64,000 nucleotides of DNA from Bolinopsis microptera (taxonomy: Eukaryota; Ctenophora; Tentaculata; Lobata; Bolinopsidae). The DNA lies in assembly GCF_026151205.1 (NCBI RefSeq), contig NC_087072.1, positions 193,501-257,500 of the forward strand, read 5' to 3'. Position 1 is the stretch's first letter; each line of letters starts with the position of its first letter. Of this stretch, positions 31,190 through 43,015 are shown piece after piece. The notes below the pieces were generated by a model. That model was not told the DNA's origin. It saw only the letters and a list, made by a program, of their open reading frames with translations, and ran no database searches. The translations under genes and the position numbers were made by a program.

Positions 31190-31720
31190 GGGATTTATGT
31201 TCCCGGGTATTAGGAACGTGTTTAGATGGTTTAATTAAGTTAGTACCTGTCCCAAACCATCAGAAAAACTGAGTTTCGACCTCTTGACCCACTCAGGCCA
31301 CGCCCAGGAATGAGGAACAATGCGCAACTATTCATAGGGGATTTGACCCAGGACCCCTGATTCACGATGTCAATCCTTCGCATCTCGCCGACTTACACGG
31401 CCCAGTAATCGCATCGCGCTACAAATTTGACCCTTGTAGCGCGATGCGTTACTGGGCCGCGCATCCAATAATGCTTTTGGACAATAGATCGGTGAGATGT
31501 TAAATCGGCGAACGAAATGCGCTACTTTGCCTCGCCGAGCTGCGAATAATTGATATCGTCAATTAAATTTGACCCTTGTCAATTAAATTTGACCCTATGT
31601 AGGGGATTTGTGTTCCCGGGTATTTGAACATGTCTTAGTGGTTAAATAGGAAGTAACTGTCCCAATTAACTTTGAAACTATGAGAAAAACCAAGTTTCGA
31701 CTTCTTGACCCACTCATGCC
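31190..31720. repeat. Two dispersed-repeat copies and a strong hairpin
   Basis: TAGGGGATTTGTGTTCCCGGG-type sequence occurs at 31190 and 31598. Between them a 25-bp inverted repeat (31399-31424 with 31434-31458, one bulged base) surrounds ATTTGACCC. Confidence 0.8.
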
Positions 31721-32160
31721 AAAAATTGCTAAAATATTGATTACGTAATATGTGAACGACCCCTCACCCCTAACAGAGGGGGAGGGGAGAAGGATGTATT
31801 GAGCGGGCAAAATGGGCAGAAATAAGTGAAAAGAGGGAGATGCTCATCATTCAGACTTGCTCGTGACACAAAATGAATGTTATTGACACTCTTCACATGG
31901 AAGCCGGACTTACCCCTACCTCTAAACATACCAAAGCTTAAGCTTTAATTTATGAATAGTTTCAGTCGCTCCAATAACAAAAGAACAGAACAATAAATCA
32001 AATGATCCTTTGTGTAAGACTGTAACTATGTTAATGTACACTATATTTATGTTGCTCTATCCATAGCCTTCTCGCTTGCAGTTGCGCGTCACGCAGTACG
32101 CCGACGCGTAGACTCATGGCTAGGTGAAATATTGATATACACATTAATATAAACTATAAC
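31721..32160. other. Non-coding DNA
   Basis: No gene seen. A diverged TTGCTCTA...CTTGCAG repeat copy lies at 32053-32095. Confidence 0.5.
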
Positions 32161-32164
32161 TAAA

Positions 32165-32425
32165 TAGAAACTATCACGACACTATCACGGAACTGTTTGT
32201 CATACGTTGTATGACCCGCCGCGCACGAAGTGTGCGGCTCCCCCTGTATCGTCAGGACGATAAAGTGACCATAGTGAAACGACCGTGGGGGTCGCAACGT
32301 GATACAAGGAACTGTCACGAAACTATCACGACTTTTTCACGACACTATCACTATCACGACTCTGTCACGTTCACGACACTATCACGTGACAGTGTCGTGA
32401 TAGAGTCTGTCAGTGTCGTGAACTC
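32165..32425. repeat. ACTATCACGA-type minisatellite folding into a palindrome, with MITE inside
   Basis: Irregular units of CACGACACTATCACG run on both sides of the MITE. Near 32375-32420 the motif turns over (CACGTGACAGTGTCGTGATAG), giving a foldback. Confidence 0.75.
32197..32307. mobile_element. 111-bp MITE with perfect 8-bp target duplication (copy 2)
   Basis: Same ends as the element at 12991-13071. It is flanked by GGAACTGT on both sides (32189-32196 and 32308-32315). It carries about 30 extra bases near its right half. Confidence 0.92.
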
Positions 32426-32991
32426 CATCCCACTCGCGGCACCCGACTTCCGCGGCACCCGACTATCATGAGCCAAAAATTCTAAACGTTTTTTTCCAAA
32501 ACTTTAAATTCGAATGCTTTTTTCCTCCCGAATTTCCGAATGATCACTTGATCTGAAATATTCCCCCCCCCCCCCCCCCCAAGTTTTCATGGAGTTTATT
32601 GAAACTCCTCATGTGGAGAGACTGAGTTAGAAAAATAACACTTTCTAAAGCTTAGTGTGATGGAGTTCAGCCGGTAGTTTGAAACTTAAAGCTGCTCTAT
32701 ATAATTCTAAAGTCGCACTTTTATAATTCTAAAGTCGCACTTTACAGGCAGAATCAATCTCCACATCATCAACTTGAGCCACATTGCACCAACAATGCAC
32801 CTCGTCCAGCACGTTCTCAATGATCAACAAGTCATGAGAACAGCACGTGACACAAAATGAATGTAATTGACACTCTTCAGTGAGGCTACACACATGGGAA
32901 GCCGGACTAACTAAACCCCTATCTCTCTAAGTCTAACTCTAAGTCTAATACCAAAGCATATTTATTTATTTTGCCCACGTATATTGATAAA

Positions 32992-35900
32992 ATGATCATG
33001 CAGTGGGTTGCACTTGTTTTTAGTCTCATTGCCTTAGCGGCATCTGCAAATGATTTTATTGGTAAGTCTCTCCAGTTTTTGAAATATGAACGATTTTTTA
33101 CAGCTGATTTGGAAAAGTTGAAAATCACGTCGATAAATTAGGTGTACTCCAGCAAACAGTTTAGTTTTAGTGTCTTTGAAGTAGTGTCTGAGCACGTGAA
33201 GCAATAGCTTCACGTTGCTAAGCAACTAACGCTGCCCCTCAGTTGCTAAACAACTAACCCCTCAGTTGGAAGCACGTACTCCTGTTTCACGGGTTTCCAA
33301 TCTGTTTCTACGGACGGTTGCAAATCACGAGTTGAAGATGCGGAGGGAAATATTGTACAGGAAGCTAGCGCTAATTCTGACACTGATTTCTGTGTCTCTC
33401 AACTGATCTATGGACAAGCAAAACAAGGTACTATGCTGTTTGATATTATCAAGTTTATTGTGCGTCATTTTTATATATTTTTATTTGACCAAAACCCATA
33501 ATCATGGGTAGAGTGGACCGCTGCCAGTGTCTCTCTTTCCCAAACAAAAGGAAATGATATTAATTTGATTGACCGTTCTCAAATGCAAAATGATACCGAG
33601 AATGAAATCGGTTGCTCGCTTTTCCCATTCATTCACGGCTTACAATCAATCACATGCTGTAAAAATTCCTTTGGGTTGCGTTCGGGTCGATATACTTAGT
33701 TTTTCGGGATAAGGGTGGTACTGGTAGTTAGTGAATTAGCTGAAGTTTATTGAATCTTTATTGCTGAGTACAGCTGCCTTCGGGTAGTTCTTCTTAATCT
33801 ATTACAATTGTAAATTAATGAAAAAAGCGAGCGACCGATTTCATTCTCGGTATCATTTTGCATTTGAGAACGGTCAATCAAATTAATATCATTTCCTTTT
33901 GTTTGGGAAAGAGAGACACTGGCAGCGGTCCACTCTACCCATGATTATGGGTTTTGGTCAAATATCATCTCTTTTTGATTATAATGTCAGGGTACTTTAT
34001 AAAGTCGAAAGATAAACTGATGTCTTCATTAATAAGGAGGAAGTTTCAACGATTTCGAAATTTTTCCTTTAAAACATTTCCTTGTGTTTAAGTAAGCATA
34101 TCGGTCTATCACTGACTGAACATAAAACATTATAATCATTCAAGTTGGCATTAAATTCATATATAATGACATTGAACTGTCGTGCAGAATTTGTTCGAAA
34201 TCACGAATGAGCAAAATTCTCACCGTTCGCACGTGCAAACTTTTAGCGGACGTTGCGTGCGCATCCAATACTGAATCGCCGTAAATTTTTGCATAGCGGT
34301 ATTTTATATATAGTCTGATAAGCGTGCACAGTTTCAAAAGATTTCAAATAGAACTTGGATCACAACGGGACTCCAAAGTTGATAAAAATCGTGAAAACAC
34401 CAATTTTCAGTGATTTTAGCAATTTTTAATCAATTTGTGCGAGTCCCCACGTGTGCAACTTTTTGATTTTTAACTTTAAAACCAGCCTAATGCACAATTT
34501 ATACCTATAGGAAGCAGAACTGAGCTCCACAACCCAAGAGATAGCCCAACACCAGAGAATACTAAATCGCAAAATTGACGTTTTTACAAAATAATTTTTC
34601 AAAAAAGCACTAACTTCAAAGGCAAATATCTTTATGAAGGAGTAAGATAAGAAAACTTTCCGGTAGATTTTCAGAATGCTTGAACAATTATCTAAGTGAA
34701 AATTTCCTCAGATGTTGAAAAAAATTGCTTTTAAATGGTGTTAAATCAATTTTAAAAGTTATTACTTTGTCGAAAATCAAGTTTTAAAAACGGTTAACTT
34801 GATGACGTCATCAAGGGGTGTTTATGACGTCAAATAATTTTTTTATACAATGTAAACTGAAGTGTAAACAATTATTTTCAAGACCTGTGGTCGGAAATGG
34901 CTGTATCTTTTGTACTTTTGAATCTATGGACACTTAAATTTAGGATACAATTGACTAAATTTGACTGTCAAAGCGTCTATCCCTGAATATGTATATATCA
35001 CGACAATCTGTTGTAAAACAGGGGTTCCAGGAAACCCACTTCCCGTCTAGACGCCCTGCAAAGTTTCACATCTCTAACTCAATTTTAACATGGTTTTTAA
35101 GGCACCTGAATATGGCAATTTTCGGTTTTTTACCGAATTTCGTATAACATGCTGGCGCGAATTTTGCGCAAATTTCTTAAAAAACCTCCACATAACTATT
35201 TCTTATTCCTGTCATCTTTGACATTGAATTAGAATGTTTTGAACTTAAATATACCTGCTGAACTACTTTCGATGAGTCTTAATGCCTGAAAAACAATAAA
35301 GGGGTATAATAGTAAAGGGGGTATAATAGTAAAGGGGGTAAATAGTAAAGGGGGTAAATAGTATTGTGAATATAAAAGGCACGGTCATGCTTGCCAGCAT
35401 TGTGATTTGTATAATTTATTGCCTCCAAATCCATTAACCTTAAGGCCTAATCCCGCTGATCTATTCCGATGAAAGTAGTTCCACAGTACCTCAACCGTAA
35501 TACATTTATAATTAAGCTGCGCTCTCTAATTGTTATAATCTTCTGCAGTAAAGCTCTTAAGCTGCGCTCTCTAATTGTTATAATCTTCTGCAGTAAAGCT
35601 CTTAAGCTGCGCTCTCTAATTGTTATAATCTTCTGCAGTAAAGCTCTTAAGCTGCGCTCTCTATTTGTTATAATCTTCTGCAGTAAAGCTATTAAGCTGC
35701 GCTCTCTAATTGTTATAATCTTCTGCAGTAAAGCTCTTAAGCTGCGCTCTCTAATTGTTATAATCTTCTGCAGTAAAGCTCTTAAGCTGCGCTCTCTAAT
35801 TGTTATAATCTTCTGCAGTAAAGCTCTTAAGCTGCGCTCTCTATTTGTTATAATCTTCTGCAGTAAAGCTATTAAGCTGCGCTCTCTAATTGTTATAATC

Positions 35901-38900
35901 TTCTGCAGTAAAGCTCTTAAGCTGCGCTCTCTAATTGTTATAATCTTCTGCAGTAAAGCTCTTAAGCTGCGCTCTCTAATTGTTATAATCTTCTGCAGTA
36001 AAGCTATTAAGCTGCGCTCTCTAATTGTTATCTTCTTCTGCAGTAAAGCTCTTAAGCTGCGCTCTCTAATTGTTATAATCTTCTGCAGTAAAGCTCTTAA
36101 GCTGCGCTCTCTAATTGTTATAATCTTCTGCAGTAAAGCTCTTAAGCTGCGCTCTCTAATTGTTATAATCTTCTGCAGTAAAGCTCTTAAGCTGCGCTCT
36201 CTAATTGTTATCTTCTTCTGCAGTAAAGCTCTTAAGCTGCGCTCTCTAATTGTTATAATCTTCTGCAGTAAAGCTCTTAAGCTGCGCTCTCTAATTGTTA
36301 TAATCTTCTGCAGTAAAGCTCTTAAGCTGCGCTCTCTAATTGTTATAATCTTCTGCAGTAAAGCTCTTAAGCTGCGCTCTCTAATTGTTATCTTCTGCAG
36401 TAAAGCTCTTAAGCTGCGCTCTCTAATTGTTATCTTCTTCTGCAGTAAAGCTCTTAAGCTGCGCTCTCTAATTGTTATCTTCTGCAGTAAAGCTCTTAAG
36501 CTGCGCTCTCTAATTGTTATCTTCTGCAGTAAAGCTCTTAAGCTGCGCTCTCTAATTGTTATCTTCTTCTGCAGTAAAGCTCTTAAGCTGCGCTCTCTAA
36601 TTGTTATAATCTTCTGCAGTAAAGCTCTTAAGCTGCGCTCTCTAATTGTTATAATCTTCTGCAGTAAAGCTCTTAAGCTGCGCTCTCTAATTGTTATAAT
36701 CTTCTGCAGTAAAGCTCTTAAGCTGCGCTCTCTAATTGTTATAATCTTCTGCAGTAAAGCTCTTAAGCTGCGCTCTCTAATTGTTATAATCTTCTGCAGT
36801 AAAGCTCTTAAGCTGCGCTCTCTATTTGTTATAATCTTCTGCAGTAAAGCTATTAAGCTGCGCTCTCTAATTGTTATAATCTTCTGCAGTAAAGCTCTTA
36901 AGCTGCGCTCTCTAATTGTTATAATCTTCTGCAGTAAAGCTCTTAAGCTGCGCTCTCTAATTGTTATAATCTTCTGCAGTAAAGCTCTTAAGCTGCGCTC
37001 TCTATTTGTTATAATCTTCTGCAGTAAAGCTATTAAGCTGCGCTCTCTAATTGTTATAATCTTCTGCAGTAAAGCTCTTAAGCTGCGCTCTCTAATTGTT
37101 ATAATCTTCTGCAGTAAAGCTCTTAAGCTGCGCTCTCTAATTGTTATAATCTTCTGCAGTAAAGCTCTTAAGCTGCGCTCTCTAATTGTTATAATCTTCT
37201 GCAGTAAAGCTCTTAAGCTGCGCTCTCTAATTGTTATCTTCTGCAGTAAAGCTCTTAAGCTGCGCTCTCTAATTGTTATCTTCTTCTGCAGGATCCTTCG
37301 GAAAGTCTAAGAACTACGCTGTGTCCGCTACTTTCAAGATGGTTGAAATGGGAAAGTACTCCACAAGTTACGGTTATTTGGGGATTGCCTTCAATATGAT
37401 GGACTCCAATAACTACGATATTGCTTACGTCAGGTTACAACAATAACAGTAATTAGGTTGCTTAAGTCAGGTTTTTATCGATAATTTGATATTTTCCGAG
37501 CTCTTTTATTGACATGATATCTAAATTCTAATAATTTTAACCAAAACCCAAAATTGGTTGGAGTGAACCGTGGCTCCTTTTTCCAAACAAAAAAGAAACG
37601 ATATCAATTTATAAATTACCGTTCTCAAATGAAAAATGATACCGAGAATACTTATAATATATAATTATATATATATAATACTTATATGTATGATTGTAAT
37701 CATTTGTGGGACTGAGCTTTAACAGATTGAAATGAAATGAAAAATAAAACTGTAAAAGAAAGTTTTGCAACATGATAGTCAGGCTTCTATTAATAGCCAT
37801 TATTCTGACATTAGTTGCTAAAAAGCGTGATCAGACTCTGAAGATCAAATCAGCCCCAAATGGTAGTGATGTTAGTGGAGATAGGAGAGAAGTTAGAAAG
37901 ATTCAGAATAGCATTTCTAAGAGACTTGTGCAAATAAATAACATGAAGGCTGACGCTCTAGCGGAAGAAATAAATAACACTGACGATGCTAGAAAGATGT
38001 TTGAAGCTTCAAGATCTTTAGCTGGAATAAGAAAGTCGGGTAACATAGTGGTCAATGATATCAACAACAACCCTATTGGTACTGATTTAGGGAAAGCAAA
38101 CACAGCGAAATCTTTCTTCGAAAAACAACTAACAGAAGGAGTTGAAGCTGGCTTGCAACCTTTTACCTGCGATCCAAAACCACTTGATAACCCGATCACA
38201 CCAGTTGAAGTTAAACTTGCTGCAAGTAAACTCAAATCAAACCGTGCCAGTGGTCCAGATAATCTCCAGAATGAGCTGATAAAGTACGCCCATCCAATCA
38301 CTTTTGAGAAGTATGCTGAGGCAATTAACGAGTCATTTAGTGGGAACAAATACATAAGTTCGATAGGACAAGGTATTGTGACTCCTCTACAGAAGCCCGG
38401 TAAACCTAAGGGTCCCCTCACAAGCCTTAGACCACTTACACTGTTAAACGGATCGAGGAAGATGCTCACTCAAATTGCCTTAAAACGGGTTGAGAGTAGA
38501 ATTGACAACTACACCATGCCATGGCAGAGTGCTTACAAGAGAGGTAGGAGCTGCTCTGACATTGTGTGGGCTCAGAGAATGCTCATATCTGTTGTAATGA
38601 GGAAGAAATGGACATTTAGCAAAATGGGTATTGATATGAGTAGAGCTTTTGATACCGTGAAAAGGGACACTATCATCAATGTTTTGAAAGATGCTGGTTG
38701 TTCGGAGGACGACATTCGTTTAGTTCAATACCTTCTATCGAATACTCTCCTTAGAGTTCGTGTTAACTCCTCACTGTCGGAAGAGTTTGAAAGTTTACTC
38801 GGAGCCTTTCAAGGTGACAGTTTATCTGGAAAGCTATTCACACTTATTCTTGCAGCAGCCTTACACCACCTCAGAGCTGTATCTGGGAGACCAAACCCAC

Positions 38901-39960
38901 CAGTATCAGAACTAGGTTTTCCAACTGAGTGGGAATATTCAGACGATTGTGACTTTGCTGACGAGGACATCGAGAAACTGAGAATTTTCCTTCCTACAGT
39001 GAAGGAGATTCTCAAAGACTGGAACCTCCAAGTAAATGAAAGTAAAACTGAATTCAGTACCTTCTACCTAGCGACAAAATCTGATAAAGATACAAACGGT
39101 CAGCCATTAGCTAATAACGAACCATGGAGAAGTAACAAGTCACTAGGTTCCTTACTGTGTACTGAGAAGTACATTCAAAGAAGAAGAATCCTAGCTGAGA
39201 TTGCTTTTAAGAACTTTGAAAAAGTTTGGCTGTCTGGTAAGAAAATATCCCTTGAAAGAAAGCTGAGGTTATACGATGCTCAAGTTGTATCTGTATTGAT
39301 TTACAACTCAAATAGTTGGAGTCCTAAGAAAGCAACCATGGAGAAAATGGACACACTCCATCGTAGACACCTCAGGTCCATTTTAAACATCAAATGGCCT
39401 AAAGGTATGATAAGCAACAAAGCATTGTATGAAAGGTGCAAAGTTGAAAAGTTATCCAAGCGTATTGAACACCAGCGGTGGAAAATGTTTGGACACATTC
39501 TCAGGAGTATGGAGAACACCCCAGCCCAAACGGCTCTCTCATTTGCTATTGAATCAGATAATTTATTCATTGGAAGATTGGGGAGACCTAGAATGAACTT
39601 GTTATCGGTTTTAAGAAGTGATTTAAATAGTAGAAGTTTGCAAATGGACAACTTGTATGAATTGAACGAAATTAAAGATATAGCTGCATGCAACAGATGT
39701 TGGGAAAATCTTTTTCAAGGGTACAGTTTACCGCATTAAGGTATTTTTAAGAATCATTTTTGTCGGTAAGATCCTGTTTTATAATAATAATAATAATTCT
39801 GACAATGAAATAGACTTTGTTTCCAGGCCCCACGCAAAGGACCATTGTTGGGAGTTGGGATATGTAGAGGACGGTATGCTCTTTGGGAGAGGGTTTGGAA
39901 CTTGTAATGACAAGGTTATGAAGGAGTTCAACCTGGCCATCAAGATAGAGAATGGAAGAG
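32992..39960 (+). CDS. Secreted lectin-like (concanavalin/LamG-fold) protein, 4 exons seen, 3' end not found
   Basis: Exons: 32992-33061, 33266-33427, 37292-37433, 39827-39960, joined in consistent phases with GT-AG borders. Exon 1 encodes a signal peptide (MIMQWVALVFSLIALAASA). Exon 2 holds YSCFTGFQSVSTDGCKSR and several cysteines. Exon 3 reads YLGIAFNMMDSNNYDIAYV, and exon 4 continues RPHAKDHCWELGYVEDG and CNDKVMKEFNLAIKIENG. The order NNYDxxYVRPH...CWELGYV resembles extracellular jelly-roll (LamG or DUF1080-like) domains. This is inference from pattern, so the fold is probable and the ligand unknown. Introns 2 and 3 host a foldback MITE, a 40-copy array and a LINE. A possible further small exon (CAG-GTGAGC donor near 40133) could not be confirmed. 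Confidence 0.72.
33206..33265 (+). repeat. Duplicated splice acceptor before lectin-like exon 2
   Basis: CAACTAACGCTGCCCCTCAG and CAACTAACCCCTCAG follow each other, each after TTGCTAA. Both include a branch-point-like CTAAC and end in CAG (33242 and 33265). Confidence 0.85.
33484..33962. mobile_element. Foldback MITE (479 bp) with about 140-bp inverted arms
   Basis: The arms start TTTGACCAAAACCCATAATC and are near-perfect reverse complements. Flanking TA on both sides is compatible with a TA target duplication, as in Tc1/mariner elements. Relatives are at 10222-10445 (one arm) and 37538-37660 (diverged arm). It lies in intron 2 of the lectin-like gene. Confidence 0.88.
33963..35460. other. 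Intron sequence, non-coding
   Basis: AT-rich intron 2 interior without gene signals. A short minisatellite based on GTATAATAGTAAAGGGG lies at 35298-35365. Confidence 0.6.
35516..37291 (+). repeat. 45-bp tandem array, 40 copies, ending at the lectin-like exon 3 acceptor
   Basis: Unit: AAGCTGCGCTCTCTAATTG followed by TTATAATCTTCTGCAG and TAAAGCTCTT. Each unit has a branch-point-like CTAAT, a pyrimidine tract and CAG, that is, a complete 3' splice site. The 40th copy runs into exon 3 at 37291/37292. Most units are 45 bp, four are 42 bp. A four-unit (180-bp) pattern marked by TATTTG and CTATTAAG variants repeats in places. The open frame through it is a by-product of period 45. Confidence 0.97.
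37538..37660 (+). mobile_element. Diverged arm of the foldback MITE family
   Basis: TTAACCAAAACCCAAAATTGG through ATGATACCGAGAATAC parallels the arm of the element at 33484 with many changes. Confidence 0.65.
37811..39795 (+). mobile_element. 5'-truncated LINE with intact reverse transcriptase frame, 9-bp target duplication
   Basis: ATTCTGACA flanks the insertion (37802-37810 and 39796-39804). The frame runs to the stop at 39739 (about 643 aa from the element border) and ends in a TAA microsatellite tail. Motifs: RPLTLLNGSRKML, MGIDMSRAFDTVKRD, LGAFQGDSLSGKLFTLI and EYSDDCDFAD, then a C-terminal RRHLRSILNIKWP and RWKMFGHILR. The catalytic box is YSDD rather than the common YADD. The endonuclease is missing. 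The first 13 residues of the open frame before 37811 are host intron. It lies in intron 3 of the lectin-like gene, in sense orientation. The clade was not assigned. Confidence 0.88.
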
Positions 39961-40060
39961 GTACAGCATTTATTAGCATTTATTAGTATTTATTAGCATT
40001 TATTAGCATTTATTAGCATTTATTAGCATTAATTAGCATTTATTAGCATTTATTATAATA
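39961..40060 (+). repeat. 10-bp AGCATTTATT microsatellite after exon 4 donor
   Basis: About nine tandem units begin directly after the donor of lectin-like exon 4. Unlike the other arrays it does not copy the splice site. Confidence 0.9.
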
Positions 40061-40209
40061 CTGTACAGTCTCTGTAACGTGTATACTGTTAACTGTACAG
40101 TCTCGGCACTGTGTAAAGTATCGCCCCTTTGTCAGGTGAGCTGTGTAAAGTTGAATCTAATCCTAATTCTAATTCTAATTCCTATGTTTGATTCTGTTTG
40201 ACCAACATG

Positions 40210-40890
40210 ATGAAATAACCTTGATTGTAATGAGATAACTTCACAATCAAGGACGAGCAAAGAGGCACAAAATATCTTGGCTCTCTATTTCAAGAGCGGT
40301 AATTAAACTTCAAAAGCCATGTAGGATTACAACTTATTAGGAAGGGTCATGAGAGAGAATTGGTGCCATGGGATAGATGTAAAAGCACTGCTACCCATTA
40401 AATAAAGGACAAATGTTTGCAATGCACTCATGTTGCCACATGCGAGATCGATTAATTGAGACACGATCTATTGTAAGAGAGCTGGCAAGACAAAACTTGC
40501 ATGAACTTACACTCTGTACAAAAAGGTAGCCAAAATAGCTTCTCAACGTTCCATAAACAGAGAGCAGCCTAATGTTTAATAGAGACATGAAATGGTTACC
40601 ACTCCACTTAGCCGACAAATCCATCTGTCAAATTATATGTTTAGAATCATCCATGACAATGTCCCTACATAACGTTAATGAACAAATTAGTTACATATCA
40701 GGAGTTAGTAGGAGCGGCGAAAGCTAGCAACCTTTATGTTCAAATAGATCAACATACACATAAAAACTTTCAATACTTGGGGGCAAATGTTTGGAATAAA
40801 ATGTTCCAACAGATCTACGAAATCTCCCGATGTTAAAAGCTTTAGTTGAATCGTATAAGAAACAGCGACTACATCTTATTACAACAAACA
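40210..40890 (+). pseudogene. Decayed LINE reverse transcriptase C-terminus
   Basis: With several stops and shifts, KYLGSLFQ...LNFKSHVGLQLIRK (about 40285-40350) and NFQYLGANVWNKM (about 40766-40803) can be read. These match the YLG...H and RGxxLWN blocks of LINE C-termini. Confidence 0.6.
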
Positions 40891-41044
40891 GCCCAATTAT
40901 AACAGCACATTCATATGACAATTTTAACAATGCAATCATAGTCGCAGCTGATAACTACGAACTTCTATTCTTTTATCTGAGGCATTTTTTTTTACCACCT
41001 AACAGTCAGAATGAATTTTGCACATGGACTGACATGTTTTAAAA

Positions 41045-43015
41045 CTGAGAAGGTTCCCAAACAGTGGTAGTTTTATAACCACTTTTAATTATTGACCTAT
41101 TATACTTAGTGGTAGTTTTTAATAGACCACTTTTAATTTATTAACTTTTATCATACTTAAGTATTTTTTTTTTTGTGACTGTATCACCCACTTTTAACAT
41201 TTGATATATTGAAACAGTATTATTGACGACACAATTGACTAATGTATTTTATAATTAATTTAGATCTAGATATTTTATTATTTTACAACAGACGACAACT
41301 TCCTGTTTTTCTTCTATAATAGTTACTCAATCCTCTTGTACAGAACTTTTTTACAAGGACATTGACAAATGATACCACATTAGGCATTCATTATAGCATC
41401 AAAATATATCACTTGCATTAAGCTAGAAATTTAATATACTCTGTCAACAGATTCAAATGTTAATTGAATTTTGTAGTATGACAGAAGGTATATAAAAGTT
41501 ATTTTAATTTTGCTTGGGCTATAATATGGACTAGGTATTGAGAGGTTTAATGATGATATGGGATTTGAAGTCTATAATAAATTTTACACGAATGTGGTTG
41601 GCATTTTGCATATAAATATGTCACTACTCATATAGAACATATTATTTGATTGGTATTCGATTCCTGATTATTACTCTAGGAACTATGAATTATTATATCT
41701 CAATTTGGCTTTAGGTAGGTGGCCCCCGCTAAAAGAACTTGGATTCTTCCAGGAAGCATCCCGTGCACAGAGCTTGGTCTACATAATATTAAATTATTTA
41801 ACCATGCATTCTGTATGTGCACGAAAATTATTTCAATCAATTACGAGTAACATCGTAAGACTACAGAAAATATCCCCTCAATGGATTAAACGCTTTTTCC
41901 CACCCTTTTTAGGCCAATTTTGGACCCAAAACCGAAACCCTGATTTATACCCACAAACCTGATTTTACCACAAACCCTGTTTTACCACAGGTTTTAGAGC
42001 ATTCCCCAAACCCGCGGTAAATCAGGGTTTTTACTGTAACACATAGTAAATAATACAAAATACTATGTTAATTTCATTCTACTCAACTGGCACTACTCGA
42101 CTCTTATATTTAAACAGTATACTCCTCCTCAGAACATAAATTAAATTAAGGAAAGTACCTCAACTCCCATATTTCTTAACTTTTGGTGGATGGGGAATTG
42201 AATGCCACCTAATAAATTGCTGATAGAGAAAAGAACGAACTCTGATTAGATTAAATGTTATGGACAACTCACAACAAAGATTAATAAAATGTGCCTCCCA
42301 AGGACGTTTTCCTTCCTGTGGAGTTTTTGGGAATATCAAAGGGAACAAGCAAGCCACTACCATCTGTTGATATTACTCATTCCATGGAATGGAATGAACA
42401 ACGATCTAATCCACAACTAATCATAAACGCTACACATCTATTACTTCTTTAGGATGTTACAAAGATGAATATTTAATGCACAGTTTGAATTAATGGTCCT
42501 ACTAATATCATCACCCTCAAAAGCTGTCAAACATTAACTTAATCCATTTGGTAAATGTCTCACAGAAAGTTAATATATATCAGTTAACGGAATTTCCTCT
42601 GGCTGCTCTCCTGACTAATCATCCACAGCTACATGACTCATTTGGAGGTGGAAGAAAATCCCAAAGAAAGCTCTCCGACAGAATCTATTCAACCTAGTGA
42701 TTTTGCAGTGCAGAGTTTATATTAGAACTATGTTTGACGCGCACTGAAAAGAGTTTTCCTTTGTGTTTAACCATACCGATTCGAAATTTATCCGGTCTTC
42801 GACTGAGTTGTTTTATTTGAAAGAAAATTGCACAGGTTATTATTATCGAATACTAAGTTTATTATCGCGATCATTATTTTTAAAAACGCACGGCACAGGT
42901 TTTGATTGTTAATGTTTAGTTGTTATTTATTAATTAGTGTTTAACCTTTATTTAAAATTTGGCGCGGTCCCGATGGTGCAACCATGCAAATTTATTACAG
43001 GTGGTTGCAAGAAAC
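41045..43015. other. AT-rich non-coding DNA
   Basis: No gene, RNA or repeat could be supported here. Confidence 0.5.

Noticed and set aside
35469-37310. A 613-codon open frame of repeated LRSLIVIIFCSKALK
   Set aside because: It is the 45-bp array read in frame; a period divisible by three with no stop stays open automatically. The array lies in an intron and each unit looks like a splice acceptor.
40095-40133. Possible 38-nt fifth exon of the lectin-like gene
   Set aside because: Acceptor, phase and a CAG-GTGAGC donor fit, but nothing downstream could be joined and the exon is too short to judge.
40830-41042. 70-codon plus-strand frame
   Set aside because: Its first part is the tail of the decayed LINE C-terminus; the rest has no recognisable content.
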